From positions 1-64,000 of the forward strand of contig WOGZ01000016.1 in NCBI GenBank assembly GCA_009733775.1: 64,000 nt of DNA, written 5' to 3'. The notes under the pieces are model-generated. The model saw nothing but the letters and a program-made list of their open reading frames with translations, was not told the DNA's origin and did not search any database. The DNA is from Alectoria sarmentosa. Taxonomy: Eukaryota > Ascomycota > Lecanoromycetes > Lecanorales > Parmeliaceae. Every line of letters starts with the position of its first letter. Within the stretch, counting starts at the first letter, position 1. The translations under genes were made by a program, and so were the position numbers. This document shows, piece by piece, positions 47,295-58,660 of this stretch.

Positions 47295-48685
47295 TCATCG
47301 GAAAGGGTCGACAAGAACATGACCATCTTCTGTCGTGGGAGACGATGGATACTCGTACTTCGACTTGCTCGATAATTGCTGATCTAGAGCATCACAACTG
47401 TATCTGCTCCGAGAGTTTGGGATTTGCGTGTAAGATGTCTGTCGATCCATAGCCTCTAGATCATCTTCGACAATGTGTACATCGTCGGTTGTGGTATTGC
47501 CTTTGTTGCCAGGCCTTGTGCTTTCAGAGCGGCGAGATTTTGGCGTACCAGGCCACGGGAGATGCAACCCGCGTTGGTTATTCATGTATGGGGATTTTGT
47601 GACTTTGAACGGTGACATGATCTTGCTGCGGCCGAGACGGCTCGAGGATTTGGGAATTTTGATGTTGAGATTAACGAAGAGCGGGCGGAATGTCACGAGG
47701 CAGGCGCAGAGGATGGCCATTGCAGGCTCGAGCTGACTCCAAAGGTATCCCTTGGCCAGGGTGTCTGCAAACCATTAGGTTTAGCTGAAAAGGATCAAAG
47801 AGGTGGCATTACAGGTCATGTCCCCTGCCTGTATGATTCTGATTGTGACTATCCGCATAGCGCTGGCTACGCAGACGCTGTAATTTATTAGTTAAAATTA
47901 GTTTCATGCCGGAAAGATGGAACCAGCTTACATCCCGCCAAGCAGGAAGAGGCCTGACAATGCAATCTTCTGTCGGGTGGGAAGTTTCAATCCCCCAACC
48001 ATGTGTAGAGGCATGTACAGCATTACGATATCAATGCAGAGATTCGAACCAGCGATTCCCCAGTAATAGGCTTGCAAGTTGATGCATTGATTTGTGAAGA
48101 GAAGCTCAGGGTCAAAGGCCGCTTGGAAAGGGTGACATTGGAACAAATCGGTGAACAGAGCAACAAAGAACCAGAGCATGACCGCAGCCCCAACAATGAG
48201 AGCGCTTCTCTTGAAAGCGGCGGTGCTAAAAATTCGACGATAGAGGACCAGGATCGAAATCTTGACCATGGTTATTGTGAGCGTATACTAGGTGGGATTG
48301 TCAGCGTCCAATACTGATGATATACCTGCTCAAAGCCCTACCGTCACGATGCCTGACATCATGAGTTTCAGTAATGTTGAGATTCGAGAAGTTCCATGGC
48401 CTAGCTCGAGATTTACCGCTGTCGACAATCCCAATCCACCGGCTTCAACACCTATTAAAGTCAACAATGAGGACTAAAAGTGTAAGTTATTAACTGACCA
48501 TAATGGCCAATGAAGATCATTGCATAGAGAGGGATGAGACTGGCAATTATGAGAACATCATCGGCAGCGAATGCTGCATTGCTTCTCCATCTTGCGAGAA
48601 GGCGCAGAGCAACTGCGACGCTATCGATGACACCAAACACAATACTGGTACGAATGACATGTTCACCCACTGGATTGTTCACCAT
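47295..48685 (-). CDS. Fungal rhodopsin-domain seven-helix membrane protein (copy 1)
   Basis: Member of the large fungal integral-membrane 'rhodopsin domain' family (Pth11-related); plasma-membrane location and a receptor-like role are inferred from the family. Exons 48685-48499, 48451-48342, 48287-47932, 47877-47813 and 47764-47295 close at 395 residues. Signatures: VFGVIDSVAVALRLLARW and DDVLIIASLIPLYAMIFIGH (helices 1-2), GGVEAGGLGLSTAVNLE, KISILVLYRRIFSTAAFKRS (helix 3), FFVALFTDLFQCHPFQAAFD, IDIVMLYMPLHMVGGLKLPT, KIALSGLFLLGG and the WSQLEPAMAILCACLVTFRP block before a polar tail of about 120 residues. The CHPF cysteine and the W.QLEP.MAI block are typical of the family. A second member lies at 56,472-58,095. 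Confidence 0.88.
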
Positions 48686-50160
48686 AGCGACGTTTGCCTG
48701 ATGTGGAGAGGCTGGAAGACAGCAGTATGGGAGCAGCGAAGTGGGAATCTCTGGCTGTCAGTTTTTCAGGTTCGAAGATATTCAAAAAATACGCTCCACG
48801 TGCCTCTAGTCGCTCGTGTTGTCACCACTGTATTCGCGGTTCATAAAGATGGTTGGCTGAACCGCAGTGACTTGCATTGCGTCTGCAGTAGCGTAAGTAC
48901 CGTTTCAAGCTTGCAAATTGAAAAGAACACCCTTTTCATGGTAATCTCATAATTGAAGGATGGGGAGGATCGCAATGGGTGCAGCCAACACTTACGAACA
49001 ACGATACTACAGCGCCGCTTCAAATATGGACATATAGGCATCCTTCATCACGGAATAAACCGGCGGATGTCCCAGTTTCAACCAGATGCTATCATTGGGT
49101 CCTGCCCAGCCATATCGCCTACAGCCCGAGAGTGTGAAGATGATCGGCGGTGGATATAAAGGGTGTAGCAGAGGCTTCTTTGTCAGCGCTTAGTAAGTCA
49201 GATCTAGGCCTTCAAATTGACCAACGAGATTTTTTTAGCGACCTTGAGAATGTTGTGTTAATTGTAATTTCAAATAATTCTGCAGGAAGCGAATTTGATT
49301 GCGGAGATGATTGACTTCGTTGGTGATGAATGTGTAAGGCATTTGCGTACTGCTTTCTTTTAACGATGATTATGCAGAAACCAAGTTTGACCATTTTATT
49401 AAAAGGGTGTGTGAGGGATTTTATTCAATTGCAACCAAGGTTGCCGATTTTAATTCGCGAATAATGATACCTCAGGAGAGGTCATATATTTCGAAAAGCA
49501 ATGCAAGGTCTCGGTCTAGGATATCGCAGAAAATAAAGACATCTGCCAACATTAAGTCTCAGGTCTGATTATGAGTAAAGGACTACCGTCCATCATCACA
49601 TGAGACGATAGTACAATTGCATTTACGGTGGTTCGTACAAACCTCGTGGCCGGAATTATATCGCGGCTCGTGTCGCACAATGTAACGTCGACGGACCGCA
49701 CATCTTACAGAGATGAGACGCTAGGTGTCAAGTCGAGGCTAGGGCGGCCCGGATTACGCACAGCGCTGCAATAGGGTTGGGAGTGTTGCATTGATCTTCA
49801 CTCTTGGGCGTTGTGCAAGGAGCCGAAGAAAGCGCCAAGGAGGCTGTGAGAGGTTGCATGTCAATAAATTTTCTAATCCCTCATGTCACTTTGCAAGTGT
49901 TGACCATTCCGAATGAAGCAGTTGTGGATTGTTACCAATGGTACTGTGGTTGGTAAAAATACACCTTCGAGCTTGAGCGGGATGGATCATAACCTGCATC
50001 GATGCATGAAAATGGGAAATATTCAGCTTGAGCAAGCCAAATAGGTGATATCCCGAGTTCTTCAAGCTGGGTGCGGTGACATCGCCTGGAGATCAATGTC
50101 AATTTGGAGCACAGCCTCGCGATAGCATGAACATCGCCCGCAGATCTTCAGTCAGCCCGC
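48686..50160. other. Intergenic, no gene recognised
   Basis: About 1.5 kb of unique sequence. It presumably includes the promoter of the rhodopsin-domain gene. Open frames such as 48,503-48,952 (+) are antisense to its first exon or lack any family resemblance. Confidence 0.45.
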
Positions 50161-50339
50161 CTCTGAAAATTGGTATCATCAATCCATTTGGTGTGTCCAG
50201 AGCAAAAACATATCAAGGCCGCTAAAGACCGCAAAACCAAAAAAGCGCTTCGAAACGGTCCCAGTCACCTTCACAACACCAGATACCCAAGCATCCACTC
50301 CTACAACCAAAGCAATGTACACCCATCCCAACCAGACCT

Positions 50340-50525
50340 ATTCCGTTTTCTGAGTGCCCCACGCACCCCAACCCACCCTGCATCGTGAAATGATTCATGA
50401 AAAGCGATTGAGAGTGTTCGTTTTCTGAGTGGCCCACCCACCCGGACCCACCCTGCACCGTGAACGATCCATGAAAATCGATTGAGAGTGTTCGCTCTCT
50501 GAGTGGCCCACCCACCCCAAACAGC
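50340..50525 (+). repeat. Minisatellite, ~66-bp unit, almost 3 copies
   Basis: The unit contains 'ttctgagtggcccacccacc', 'acccaccctgca(c/t)cgtgaa', 'atgaaaa(g/t)cgattgaga' and 'gagtgttcg'. Copies start at about 50,345, 50,428 and 50,494; the last is truncated. The 'cgattgagagtgttcg' core matches the core of the composite satellite. The open frames over it (50,222-50,554) are by-products. Confidence 0.8.
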
Positions 50526-50559
50526 CATATTCCGCGCGCCCCAGCCAGCCTCATATCAA

Positions 50560-51285
50560 ATAACCCATCTCATTTGAAAAGAACCTGCTTCAATATATCC
50601 ATCCACCGTCAAATGCTGCCAGAGCGGGTATCGCACTCGATGCGAGATATTCCGATTATGAGCAAAAAGATACACGCTCTCCCTCGCAGCCAGCCAACCG
50701 ATATCTCTCGTGCATCTATCATTGGCAAACAAACGGGAGAATGGCGACCAAGAGCGAGAGGGTTCTCGACAATTCGATCCTCCTCGTCAAATTCGAAACG
50801 GAGGCGCACGGGCAAGGAGCGCGATGATTCTGCTCAGGATAGGCTTTGGATGAGTAGGTTGTCGAGCCGGTCGCTGCTAGCCATGTGCGCGCCACTGGCT
50901 TGGTATGGGGAGTGGGTTTATATTCCATAGAGGAGCGCAGGGGAATGAACCTGTGAACTTGGACCTGTCAAGTTTTTGATGAGCACTTCCTGAATCCGAA
51001 TATGCTGAGCAAACGTGACTGTCCTCTGCCTTTGAAATTGCTTCCACTGAAGAAGTCAATACATACACGCAGCCTATGAGCTTGACATCCTTACGTCAAG
51101 CAAATCGCATCCTTTACACTCCGTCCACAACATCCTCCATTCTTCCAGCTGTGCCTCTCAGCTCCCCACGCCTCTCACTCCCATCCGTCTTGTCCCAGCT
51201 GACCCTCTCCCCACACTCATCATGTTCTCAGATCCCTATTCCTCGCCACTGACTACAGTCCGCCTCCGCCACGTACCCTGACCGA
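50560..51285. other. Intergenic, no gene recognised
   Basis: One open frame of 118 codons (50,574-50,930 +) is Arg/Ser-rich and shows no domain. I cannot support it as a gene. The rest is unique sequence running into the satellite copy at 51,290. Confidence 0.35.
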
Positions 51286-51289
51286 GCTC

Positions 51290-51790
51290 CCAGCCGTAAC
51301 CGTGCCTACACCCACGGCGACAACGACCGCAAGTCCATTCAAGGCATTTAGAATGCTATCATTCCATAGCTACAACCATCTACAATCACCTGCATCTCAT
51401 CCATCTACTCTACATACCAAAATTTAGGGTACCTCCAAACGGGACCACCATGGCGATAACGACGACAAGGTCACTTATGGCCTTCAAACTACCATCATCA
51501 GATAGCTACAACCTTCTACATCAGATACATCTACTCAGAATCTACTCTACATACCAGAATTTAGGGTACCTCCAAACGGGACCTACCACCCACCAGTCCC
51601 CTACCCACCCACCTCCATTAGGCTTTTTTTGCACCCCCCCAGGAAGCATTTATGAGAAACAGAGGCAAGCTAATTCCAATATCCGGCGCTTGTCAAAGTA
51701 TACCAGAAAAAGGAGGAGCGTTCTTGCTTGCGGTTGACTTTGGATGTGGTCGATTTCTGATTGGGGAAGGCACATTCTGTTTAGTAACCC
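51290..51790 (+). repeat. Direct copy of the composite satellite and its end segment
   Basis: Two units with 'ggcgacaacgaccgcaag'-type, 'atgctatcattccatagct' and 'ctactctacataccaaaa' boxes, then 'tttagggtacctccaaac' and 'gggacc'. The C-rich tail follows, then 'tttttgcacccc', 'gagaaacagaggcaagct', 'ccaatatccggcgcttgt' and 'gaaggcacattctg', matching 10,700-10,870. Confidence 0.8.
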
Positions 51791-51841
51791 ATGCCCTAAA
51801 TGGTTTGAAATTCGAACATGGTCTATTGTCAGCGTCAAATA

Positions 51842-52494
51842 CTCATCGAACATCCGCTAGCCCTCTCCGGCATTTCCTGTCTGCTATGCCTCTCCGGCAA
51901 CTCAAGAAACTCGTTCCCATCTTTGTCATACATTCTCTCAAGCGCTTCGATTTCGTGCCTCCTGCTTTCTTCATCTTCTAGTTCTGCTTTCTGCTGAAGA
52001 TAGGGCTATATTTCGTCAGGGGGCGTCGCAGGACGTTTCTCAACAACAGTATTCTGAATCCTCCTGTGAAATTTCCACCAGGCCTAGAGTCTGAAAAGGA
52101 TAATTGGAACAACGGAGATTGGGACAACGACGCCAATAGCTGTCTTTGGCTTTGCGAAGTGGCTTTTGGGCTTATTGGTGGACGTAGGATGGAAGGTGGT
52201 GGCTGATTCCGATACGACACTGGACAGCGTCGAAGAGACCGTCGATAGGTATGATACATAAGTCGATAATGTAGTCTGTCCGTCATTAGGGGGCCATAGC
52301 GATGATGACGATGACTCCGCTGAGTCTACTGAATTTGCCGATTCAACGATAGAAGCTGCTGCATTTTCTGCACCAACGACTGTGCGTAATTTGGCGCACA
52401 TACGGTCAGGATACCCGAGCCACCTTACGTACAATTGTTCGAAAGATTGTTGCTGGTCGCCGCCGCCGCCATTGGTGAGACAGGTCTCCCTCAC
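51842..52494 (-). pseudogene. Paralogue of the 45-kb membrane protein with two TAG stops
   Basis: Minus strand, one frame throughout. It reads RETCLTNGGGGDQQQSFEQL, then a Ser/Thr-rich ectodomain (TTLSTYVSYLSTVSSTLSSV), the membrane helix AIGVVVPISVVPIILF, then a TAG, AWWKFHRRIQNTVVEKRP and a second TAG, then PYLQQKAELEDEESRRHEIE and a normal stop at about 51,842. The second TAG falls exactly where the paralogue at 45,128-45,905 has Gln in ATQPYLQRKAQLE. CAG-to-TAG is the CpA-to-TpA change produced by RIP. The 5' end above 52,494 is open, but its start codon is unclear. Confidence 0.6.
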
Positions 52495-52759
52495 AGTTTT
52501 CGAGGAGCAACACCACAGCCCAATGAAAGAACCGAGTCCACGCCGGAACCAAGCAGCCTTGATAGAAGCGTTGAGTCTTTCATATCAACATCCCAAATAT
52601 GGACCTTGTGGGTTGGAATCGCAAAACAACACAAGTTGGACTTAAGTGTAATCATTTTCGAGAAACAAAGGACAGGTATATCTTGTTGTTCAAAATGAGA
52701 GCAAATATGAAACGTTGAATGGGGGCGTAGCTCGCTGCATGAAAGAGGCACCAGAGGCA

Positions 52760-53688
52760 ATCACATAAATGCCCGCATGAGAAAAGGCTTCCGGAAATAA
52801 TAACCGGTGCGCTTGCATCAACGCCATGTATGCCTCTCCGCCTCGCAGAAGCATCCAAGTCCATCCAATCAGTTATATCCGTAGGACAGCAAGGCTAGTG
52901 GTACTTTGCATCATCATTCTGTAAAAATCTGCCAAACCTCCCTATTTATTCTTCCTCGGACCTGAGCGCAATGTCAAAGAAAATCGCAGCCGAAGCGATA
53001 CAAGCCCGTGAAATATCAGCAAAGCCACATCGATGAACTTGTTCTTCCCGTTGATGGAGAGGGTAATGGGGATGAGGCTGGAGATTCGCAAAGGATCATC
53101 AAGACTCAGTGTCTCAGACAGCTTCTCCGACTGTTCGCCAGAGAGCCGGACTCCTGGGTCGCCTACACATGACCGATACAAACACTAAACGGGCATTGCA
53201 AGTGAACAACCATAGCACAAGCGGATGGATCTTCATTCACTGTCATCAGGCAAGTGCTCACCATGCCATCTGGGTTGAGGCTGACATTGAGACATGAGTT
53301 CTGATCTTAATCGACGAAGCCAAAGCTACGGGCAGCAGCACGAAAACATCATTCTTCACCAAACTTCAGCTTCAGCAGCGTCCATGGCAAGGCATACAGA
53401 CTCCTTCGATATTGCGTTCAAATCCACATTGGTTGAAGGTCTCGGCATCCGTCGCTTCTCGCTCCACACAAAAGTCCGAAGTACCGAAATTTGATAATAG
53501 GCCACCAAAGTCCCAGGCATTAAGACTATAAGAGCGTATCAATTCAGCGGTAAGCTCTCTTTCCAACCAACCGCATTCCTTTGATCAGTAAACAATCCGA
53601 TTCTATAATCTCCCACCAGCTCAATTCGCAACTCTCAATACCTCCACCCTCTCCATCCCATCTCATCCACAACACAGCAACCAACACC
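52760..53688. other. Intergenic, upstream region of the monooxygenase gene
   Basis: Contains short open frames on both strands (52,942-53,181 minus; 53,372-53,566 minus) that look partly coding but could not be joined or assigned. It also holds the promoter of the FAD monooxygenase, whose leader is CT/CA-rich from 53,600 to 53,688. Confidence 0.4.
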
Positions 53689-54963
53689 ATGTCCCCTCCA
53701 CCAATCCACAAGCCAATACTCATTCTCGGCACCGGCATCTCCGGCCTCGCCCTCGCCCAAGGCCTCCTCCAATCTGACATCCCCTTCCGCCTTTACGAAC
53801 GCGACACCAACTTCAACCTGCGCGCTCAGGGCTATCGCGTCCGCATCATCGGGCCCGGCATCCAGGCCCTCCAATCCGTCTTACCGCCGGCGCTCTATGC
53901 CAGACTGGAAGCCTGTTGTGCGATCAACGCGCTTGGAGGCGAGCGGCCGGGTGCCAGGCTCGATGCGTTGAGTGCCGAGGAGATTGAGAACTTTTTCGGC
54001 AAAGGAGGACCGCCGGGTGCGGGTGGTCCTGGCCAGAGTGGGCTTTCTAATATAGGTGGGTCTGGGGCAAGTGTGGTGCAGAAGCCCTTGAACGCGGACC
54101 GCATGGTCTTGAGGAGTGTTTTGATGCGAGGACTTGAAGAATTCGTTGAATTTGGCAAAGAATTCTCCGCGTACGAAATCACACCCTCTGGCGTGACTGT
54201 TCGCTTCAGTGACGGCAGTGAAGCACAAGGTTCCCTGCTCGTCGGTGCCGATGGAGCGAGCTCGAGAGTTCGAAAGCAATTCGTCCCTCAGCTCAACCTC
54301 GTGGATACGGAAGGCAGATTCTTTTACGGCAAATCGACCCTGACACCTGAGCTGGAGGACACATTCAACGAGAATTGTCTAAAGGGCATGGCAGTGGTCC
54401 AAGATCGAACCGGCAATGTACCTACGACTCTCCTCCTCGAACCCGTCCGTTTCAAAAACAACGAATTCAGAAATGATCTTCCAAACGACTACATTTACTG
54501 GGTCCTGCTCGCGCGCAAAGGCGTCCACGGCATCCCCGACGCCCAACTCCTAAACCTCTCCAACCATGCCTCCGCAGCCCTCGCAAGAAAATTAACCGCC
54601 CACTGGCACCCCTCTTTCCACCCCCTCTTCGCCCACCAAGACGCAGCCCTGACCTCCCTCCTCCGCATCATCTCCGCCCCTCCCGACATCCCCCTCTGGC
54701 AGCCCTCGAACCGCGTCACCCTCATCGGCGATGCCGCGCACGTCATGTCGCCGACCGCAGGCATCGGCGCTACGACTGCTCTCAGGGATGCGGCTATGTT
54801 GGCGCAGGTGCTGAGAGAGGCGGGGCTGAGTGTGGAGGGGGTGGGAAGGTATGAGGATTTCATGCGGGGGAATGCGAGGGAGGGGATTCAGAGGAGCGCG
54901 TTGGGGGGGAGGCATATGTTTGGTATGAGACCTTTTGAGGAGTTGGGCAAGGTTGTGTTGTAG
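53689..54963 (+). CDS. FAD-dependent monooxygenase (salicylate-hydroxylase-like)
   Basis: Single-exon gene of 424 residues. Start at the ATG in CACCATGTC; the frame is open 36 codons upstream but that part is low-complexity leader. It has the three flavoprotein hydroxylase signatures: the Rossmann GxGxxG in ILILGTGISGLALAQGLLQ (residues 10-28), the DG motif SLLVGADGASSRVRKQF (about 182-198) and the GD motif VTLIGDAAHVMSPTAGIGAT (about 343-362). Such enzymes hydroxylate aromatic or polyketide substrates with NAD(P)H and O2; the substrate cannot be predicted. A Gly/Pro-rich insert (GKGGPPGAGGPGQSG) lies near residue 105. It is GC-rich with C-ending codons, unlike the A+T-rich patches nearby. 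No biosynthetic core gene is adjacent. Confidence 0.9.
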   Translation: MSPPPIHKPILILGTGISGLALAQGLLQSDIPFRLYERDTNFNLRAQGYRVRIIGPGIQALQSVLPPALYARLEACCAINALGGERPGARLDALSAEEIENFFGKGGPPGAGGPGQSGLSNIGGSGASVVQKPLNADRMVLRSVLMRGLEEFVEFGKEFSAYEITPSGVTVRFSDGSEAQGSLLVGADGASSRVRKQFVPQLNLVDTEGRFFYGKSTLTPELEDTFNENCLKGMAVVQDRTGNVPTTLLLEPVRFKNNEFRNDLPNDYIYWVLLARKGVHGIPDAQLLNLSNHASAALARKLTAHWHPSFHPLFAHQDAALTSLLRIISAPPDIPLWQPSNRVTLIGDAAHVMSPTAGIGATTALRDAAMLAQVLREAGLSVEGVGRYEDFMRGNAREGIQRSALGGRHMFGMRPFEELGKVVL

Positions 54964-55224
54964 GTGGGAATTGGTGGAGGAATAATGTAAGATTATCCGG
55001 GTGGGGCGGCTGTTTACGATACCCATTCCACTCTGTCATCGTTTCCGGTTCAGCGAGATTATAAACACGCTCTTATAAAAATACTCATGGCATTACCGAC
55101 TGCGACCAACAGTCCGTGACTTACCATTCGCTCCTTTCTCAACACTATGCTAGAATCGGGAGTGTCGATACCGACACTATATCAACAGAATCGTAAAGAC
55201 GCTCTCGTGTAAGTACTCTTAAGC
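54964..55224. other. Short spacer, no gene
   Basis: 3' region of the monooxygenase gene. Nothing else was recognised. Confidence 0.4.
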
Positions 55225-55860
55225 AAACTATTCGACTCGAGCAGCTAGCAGTGTCAACAATATCAACACTCTCCACACTGCGCCGCACGCTGAAAGAATT
55301 AATAAGTAAATGAAAATATCAAACATAAATGGACGTAGACGCTAAGGATATACAGTATTTGCCGTAATTGATAAAAGCGCATGAGATTAATATGTAAGAC
55401 GAATGAAGGCATTGAAAAGAATCAATTTTTCTAAAAAACATTATCGATTTAATAAATAATAAATTAAATTAATATTAAGACGAAACGAATATTTAAAAAA
55501 ACAAAAAAAAAAAACAAGAGTTTCTCGAATAAAGCGGCGTTTTAAAAATCGTTATAAATATTTTTATCTTTCGCGATACTTTTTTACTTTATGATTAAAG
55601 AATTTATTGATTTAAAGTTTTCAAGTCTTCGAAATAAACATGAAATCAAATAATTAAAAAGCGATAGATTTCGAAGTGCGAAATAGATCCATCTCTTTTC
55701 TCTTTTGTCATTATCGTATTCAAATCGAAACATACACGAGCAAAATCGAAACGAGAATATTTAAAATTATATTCACGAAAATGATTTCCCCCTTTATTTC
55801 TCGAGCGCTGGACACCCCAGAATGTAACCGCCAAGTGAGATTATAAGATGAGATTTGCCG
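55225..55860 (+). repeat. Dispersed repeat, copy 2, grading into an A+T-rich patch
   Basis: From about 55,250 the sequence matches 46,535-46,760 with many C-to-T/G-to-A type differences (for example 'cacaccg'-like to 'aat' runs). From about 55,420 to 55,800 it becomes a small A+T-rich island like the large block. No gene is supported. Confidence 0.65.
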
Positions 55861-56471
55861 CCTAGAGTCAGTCAACTAAGCTAAGTTTCCATAACCAATT
55901 CGTCATTTTATTTCCCTCAAATAGTAGAGTATTGCCCGGCTTGATGTCCCAGTGACCCGTCCCACTGTTCATCCATCTCTGAATGCACATACGTTGATAT
56001 CGAAAACGATTTAAAGGGATAGATCATGATGAGAATTCAAGGCGAGAGGAGGGAGGGCTGGTCCTGCAGAAAGGGCGGATACCGTGGAGATGGCTTTCAA
56101 CATCAGCCATGCCAACCAAATAGCGGAGAGCTTGGAAGATTTCTACTCAAATACTAGTATGTTTCTTTTTCCCCTTTAATCTTGGGGGGGGGAAGGGAGG
56201 GGGGGGACTATGCGGATCAGCCTTGATATTTTTTGAGTCGCGATGTTGGAGGACTATTGCTTCCGCTTTGTCGTTTTTGGGAATGGGGATATTGTACGCA
56301 ATGTATTTGTGTGATGGATTCGACTCGATGATTCGCCCTGGTTATTATAAGAGCGTTGAGGGGTTTTTCTTCATGGTCATTCAATTCAATTCGTAAATCG
56401 TGATAAAGTACCCGTCTCGCCTCACTGTATGCAAACAGCGAAAGCCGCCCGCCTTCTGTTGACAAAGGTCA
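55860..56471. other. Intergenic with G-rich run
   Basis: 3' region of the second rhodopsin-domain gene. It has a G-rich stretch (two G runs of about 9 and 8 nt) at about 56,184-56,207. No gene was recognised. Confidence 0.45.
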
Positions 56472-58095
56472 TCACACCATACTTCCATGACGATCGGTCC
56501 CTTTCGCATCGTAGTCCGTGCCATCGCTGACACGAGGGCCCTCTGCACCAGCTTCTCGACTATCAAGCTCCCTCAAGCGATGCCATTCATTACTCCGTCC
56601 CTTGGTCGATTCATGAATCCGGCTACGGGAGTTATCCGCATACCCATCAGCGGCCCTCACGACGCCTCCCCCGGCAGCTACTCCGCGAGATCTCGAGCGC
56701 GAGGAGCGATGGGAGCCAGTGCCGACCGAGTGCAACGAAAGAGCGCTGCGGATGCTGGCGACCAACTGCGACGCCGGGGATGACACCTTGCCGACGATGG
56801 CCCACAGGGAGGGGAGGTTGACGGCCAGGAGACACAGGCCGCCTTCGAGATTGGACCAGAAGATGGTTTCGGTGTCTTCGACTGTTTCAGGCCAATCAGA
56901 GTGAGCGAATGCGATCTTGACCGAGGGGTTTTGAAGCATTTGGGGTGGAAATACTTACGATGTGCGTCGGCCGTGGCACTCGGTCCGTCTAAGATTCGGG
57001 TCAGGATGGGATGTCAATCTTTAGTGGCTGTGCGGGATAGACTCACTTTCTGTGATTTGAATGTATGCGGCCATTCGGACTGCGCTGGCGGCTAGGCCAC
57101 TGGGACAAGTCAGTCTTGGACAATCCGTGTGGCATAGACTAAAGGCGTATACTGACATTGCGGCCAATCCAAACACCGCTGTCACACCCAACTTCCGGGC
57201 GTTGTTTGCGTGCAAGGACCAAATCTGCGGCGTGTGAGCGGATTTCAATCTGCTCGATTTGGGTCGACCCGAACCTTGGGTATTGGCAATGCGAGGATGA
57301 ATAGATCGAGCAGAAAATTCGATATGGCGAAACCGGTCATGAACGGAAAGGCGTAAATGCAATACTTCAAATAGTCTGAGACATTCCCGTCCCAAAGCGC
57401 GGAAATGTGGGACCCGCATTGGAGCCCATTCATCACAGTCATTGCGATGGTCCATAAGATCGTAATGACAATGAATGAGTAAAGGGTAGCGTTAAAGGTA
57501 GCGTTGAAGGTACCAAGACTACTCCCAGTGGAGAAGACGCGGCGAATGAAGAATAATGCTCCGAGCTTAATACATCCTAGGGCCAAAAACTGTATGAATT
57601 GGAAGGCTTCCAACAGCTGAAGGAGGGCGTGTTAGAATCGATAACGACCAAGTGAGACGTTGTTATGCTGAACTTTACCTGGCCTTCATATATCTGGCAG
57701 ATAACGTAGGCCTCGACGCCATCCTGTGGATCTAGGTTTGGGTACCCCCAGGCCCTTTTGTGGACACCTGCACGCACCGATGTGAGCGTATGATGGAAAA
57801 CCTCGAACCGCCACTCATACCTAGGATGGCACATATGCACATGCCAATAAATAGGACCTGTAGGAAGTGGCAGGATCAGCCTTCCGCTCATTGTCACTAC
57901 CTGACCTCGGTACTGGAATCCAGATTGATGTGGGCTTACCAGGGCTGGCAGCATCAGCCAGTCGTCAATTTTCATCTGTGATTTCTGCCTGCTACGCAAC
58001 CAGAAACGCAAGCCGACTGCAACAGTTGAAAGTATGGGAAGCACACAGCTCATTGCGATGAGACCAGAGGGGGAGGTTGTCGGATTCTGCGACAT
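56472..58095 (-). CDS. Fungal rhodopsin-domain membrane protein (copy 2)
   Basis: Eight exons, 58095-57940, 57857-57821, 57767-57679, 57616-57275, 57224-57157, 57099-57047, 56988-56959 and 56881-56472, close at 394 residues. The start MSQNPTTSPSGLIAMSCVLP leads into helix 1 and MKIDDWLMLPAL (the DDW/DD motif before helix 2). The central part has FIQFLALGCIKLGALFFIRR (helix 3), LYSFIVITILWTIAMTVMNG (helix 4), LQCGSHISALWDG, FAISNFLLDLFILALPIPKV (helix 5), KLGVTAVFGLAA (helix 6) and DTETIFWSNLEGGLCLLAVN with LPSLWAIV (helix 7). The tail is Ser/Arg-rich. Same family as 47,295-48,685 but with more introns and clearly diverged, so not a recent duplicate. Function is probably receptor-like; the ligand is unknown. 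Confidence 0.87.
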
Positions 58096-58660
58096 AGTAA
58101 CGGCAGTCTTGGTTCCAGAGATGTGTGAGAAGAGATGTAGCAATCGGAGCAGCACGATGGAAAGGATTGGTAGATTTGGATTGAAATATTATCGACACTC
58201 TTGGGGGGGGGGGGGGGGGGGGGGGAGGGGGGGAGAAAGGGATGGTAAGTCTTCGGACCGAGGGAGCCATGGACGAAGATGCTAGCGAAGGGTGAAATGT
58301 AACGCCAATCGACAATTTTTGCTATTGAGACTTGGAGATTCCATCGCTTGACCAGGACGTCTTGGGTAGGCATCACGGACGGAGTAACCTGGCCGGTATT
58401 CTGAACCTCTCCCGTGCAAGGGGGTCTGTGAAGATGGGCTGAATATGTAGGATGATGTAATTCGAGCTGGGCGATAGGTGCAGCTGAGGCTGAAAGCCGT
58501 GACCTGCATTTCCGAAGCGCGTGATTGCCGTGTAGATCGTGCCTTGAAAACTGGTCACGTTCATCACAATGTCCATGTTCAGTCAATGTTACAATACTTC
58601 AATATTACATGCACACTTGAAAAGATATAAGAATTATCTAGAGAATACGCACTTACTTAT
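58096..58660. promoter_or_regulatory. Upstream region with a 23-nt G homopolymer
   Basis: The + strand has 23 consecutive G at 58,203-58,225, then A and seven G. This lies about 110-140 bp upstream of the start of the minus-strand membrane protein gene. It could form a G-quadruplex or cause slippage. Other open frames here (58,373-58,576 minus) are not supported. Confidence 0.5.

Noticed and set aside
50222..50554. 110-codon minus-strand frame
   Set aside because: Encoded by the 66-bp minisatellite; the protein repeat simply mirrors the DNA repeat.
53109..53297. Frame with an HCH motif that resembled a laccase copper box
   Set aside because: Only the HCH triplet matches; the surrounding residues (GWIFIHCHQASAHHAIW) do not fit the GxWxxHCHIxWH pattern.
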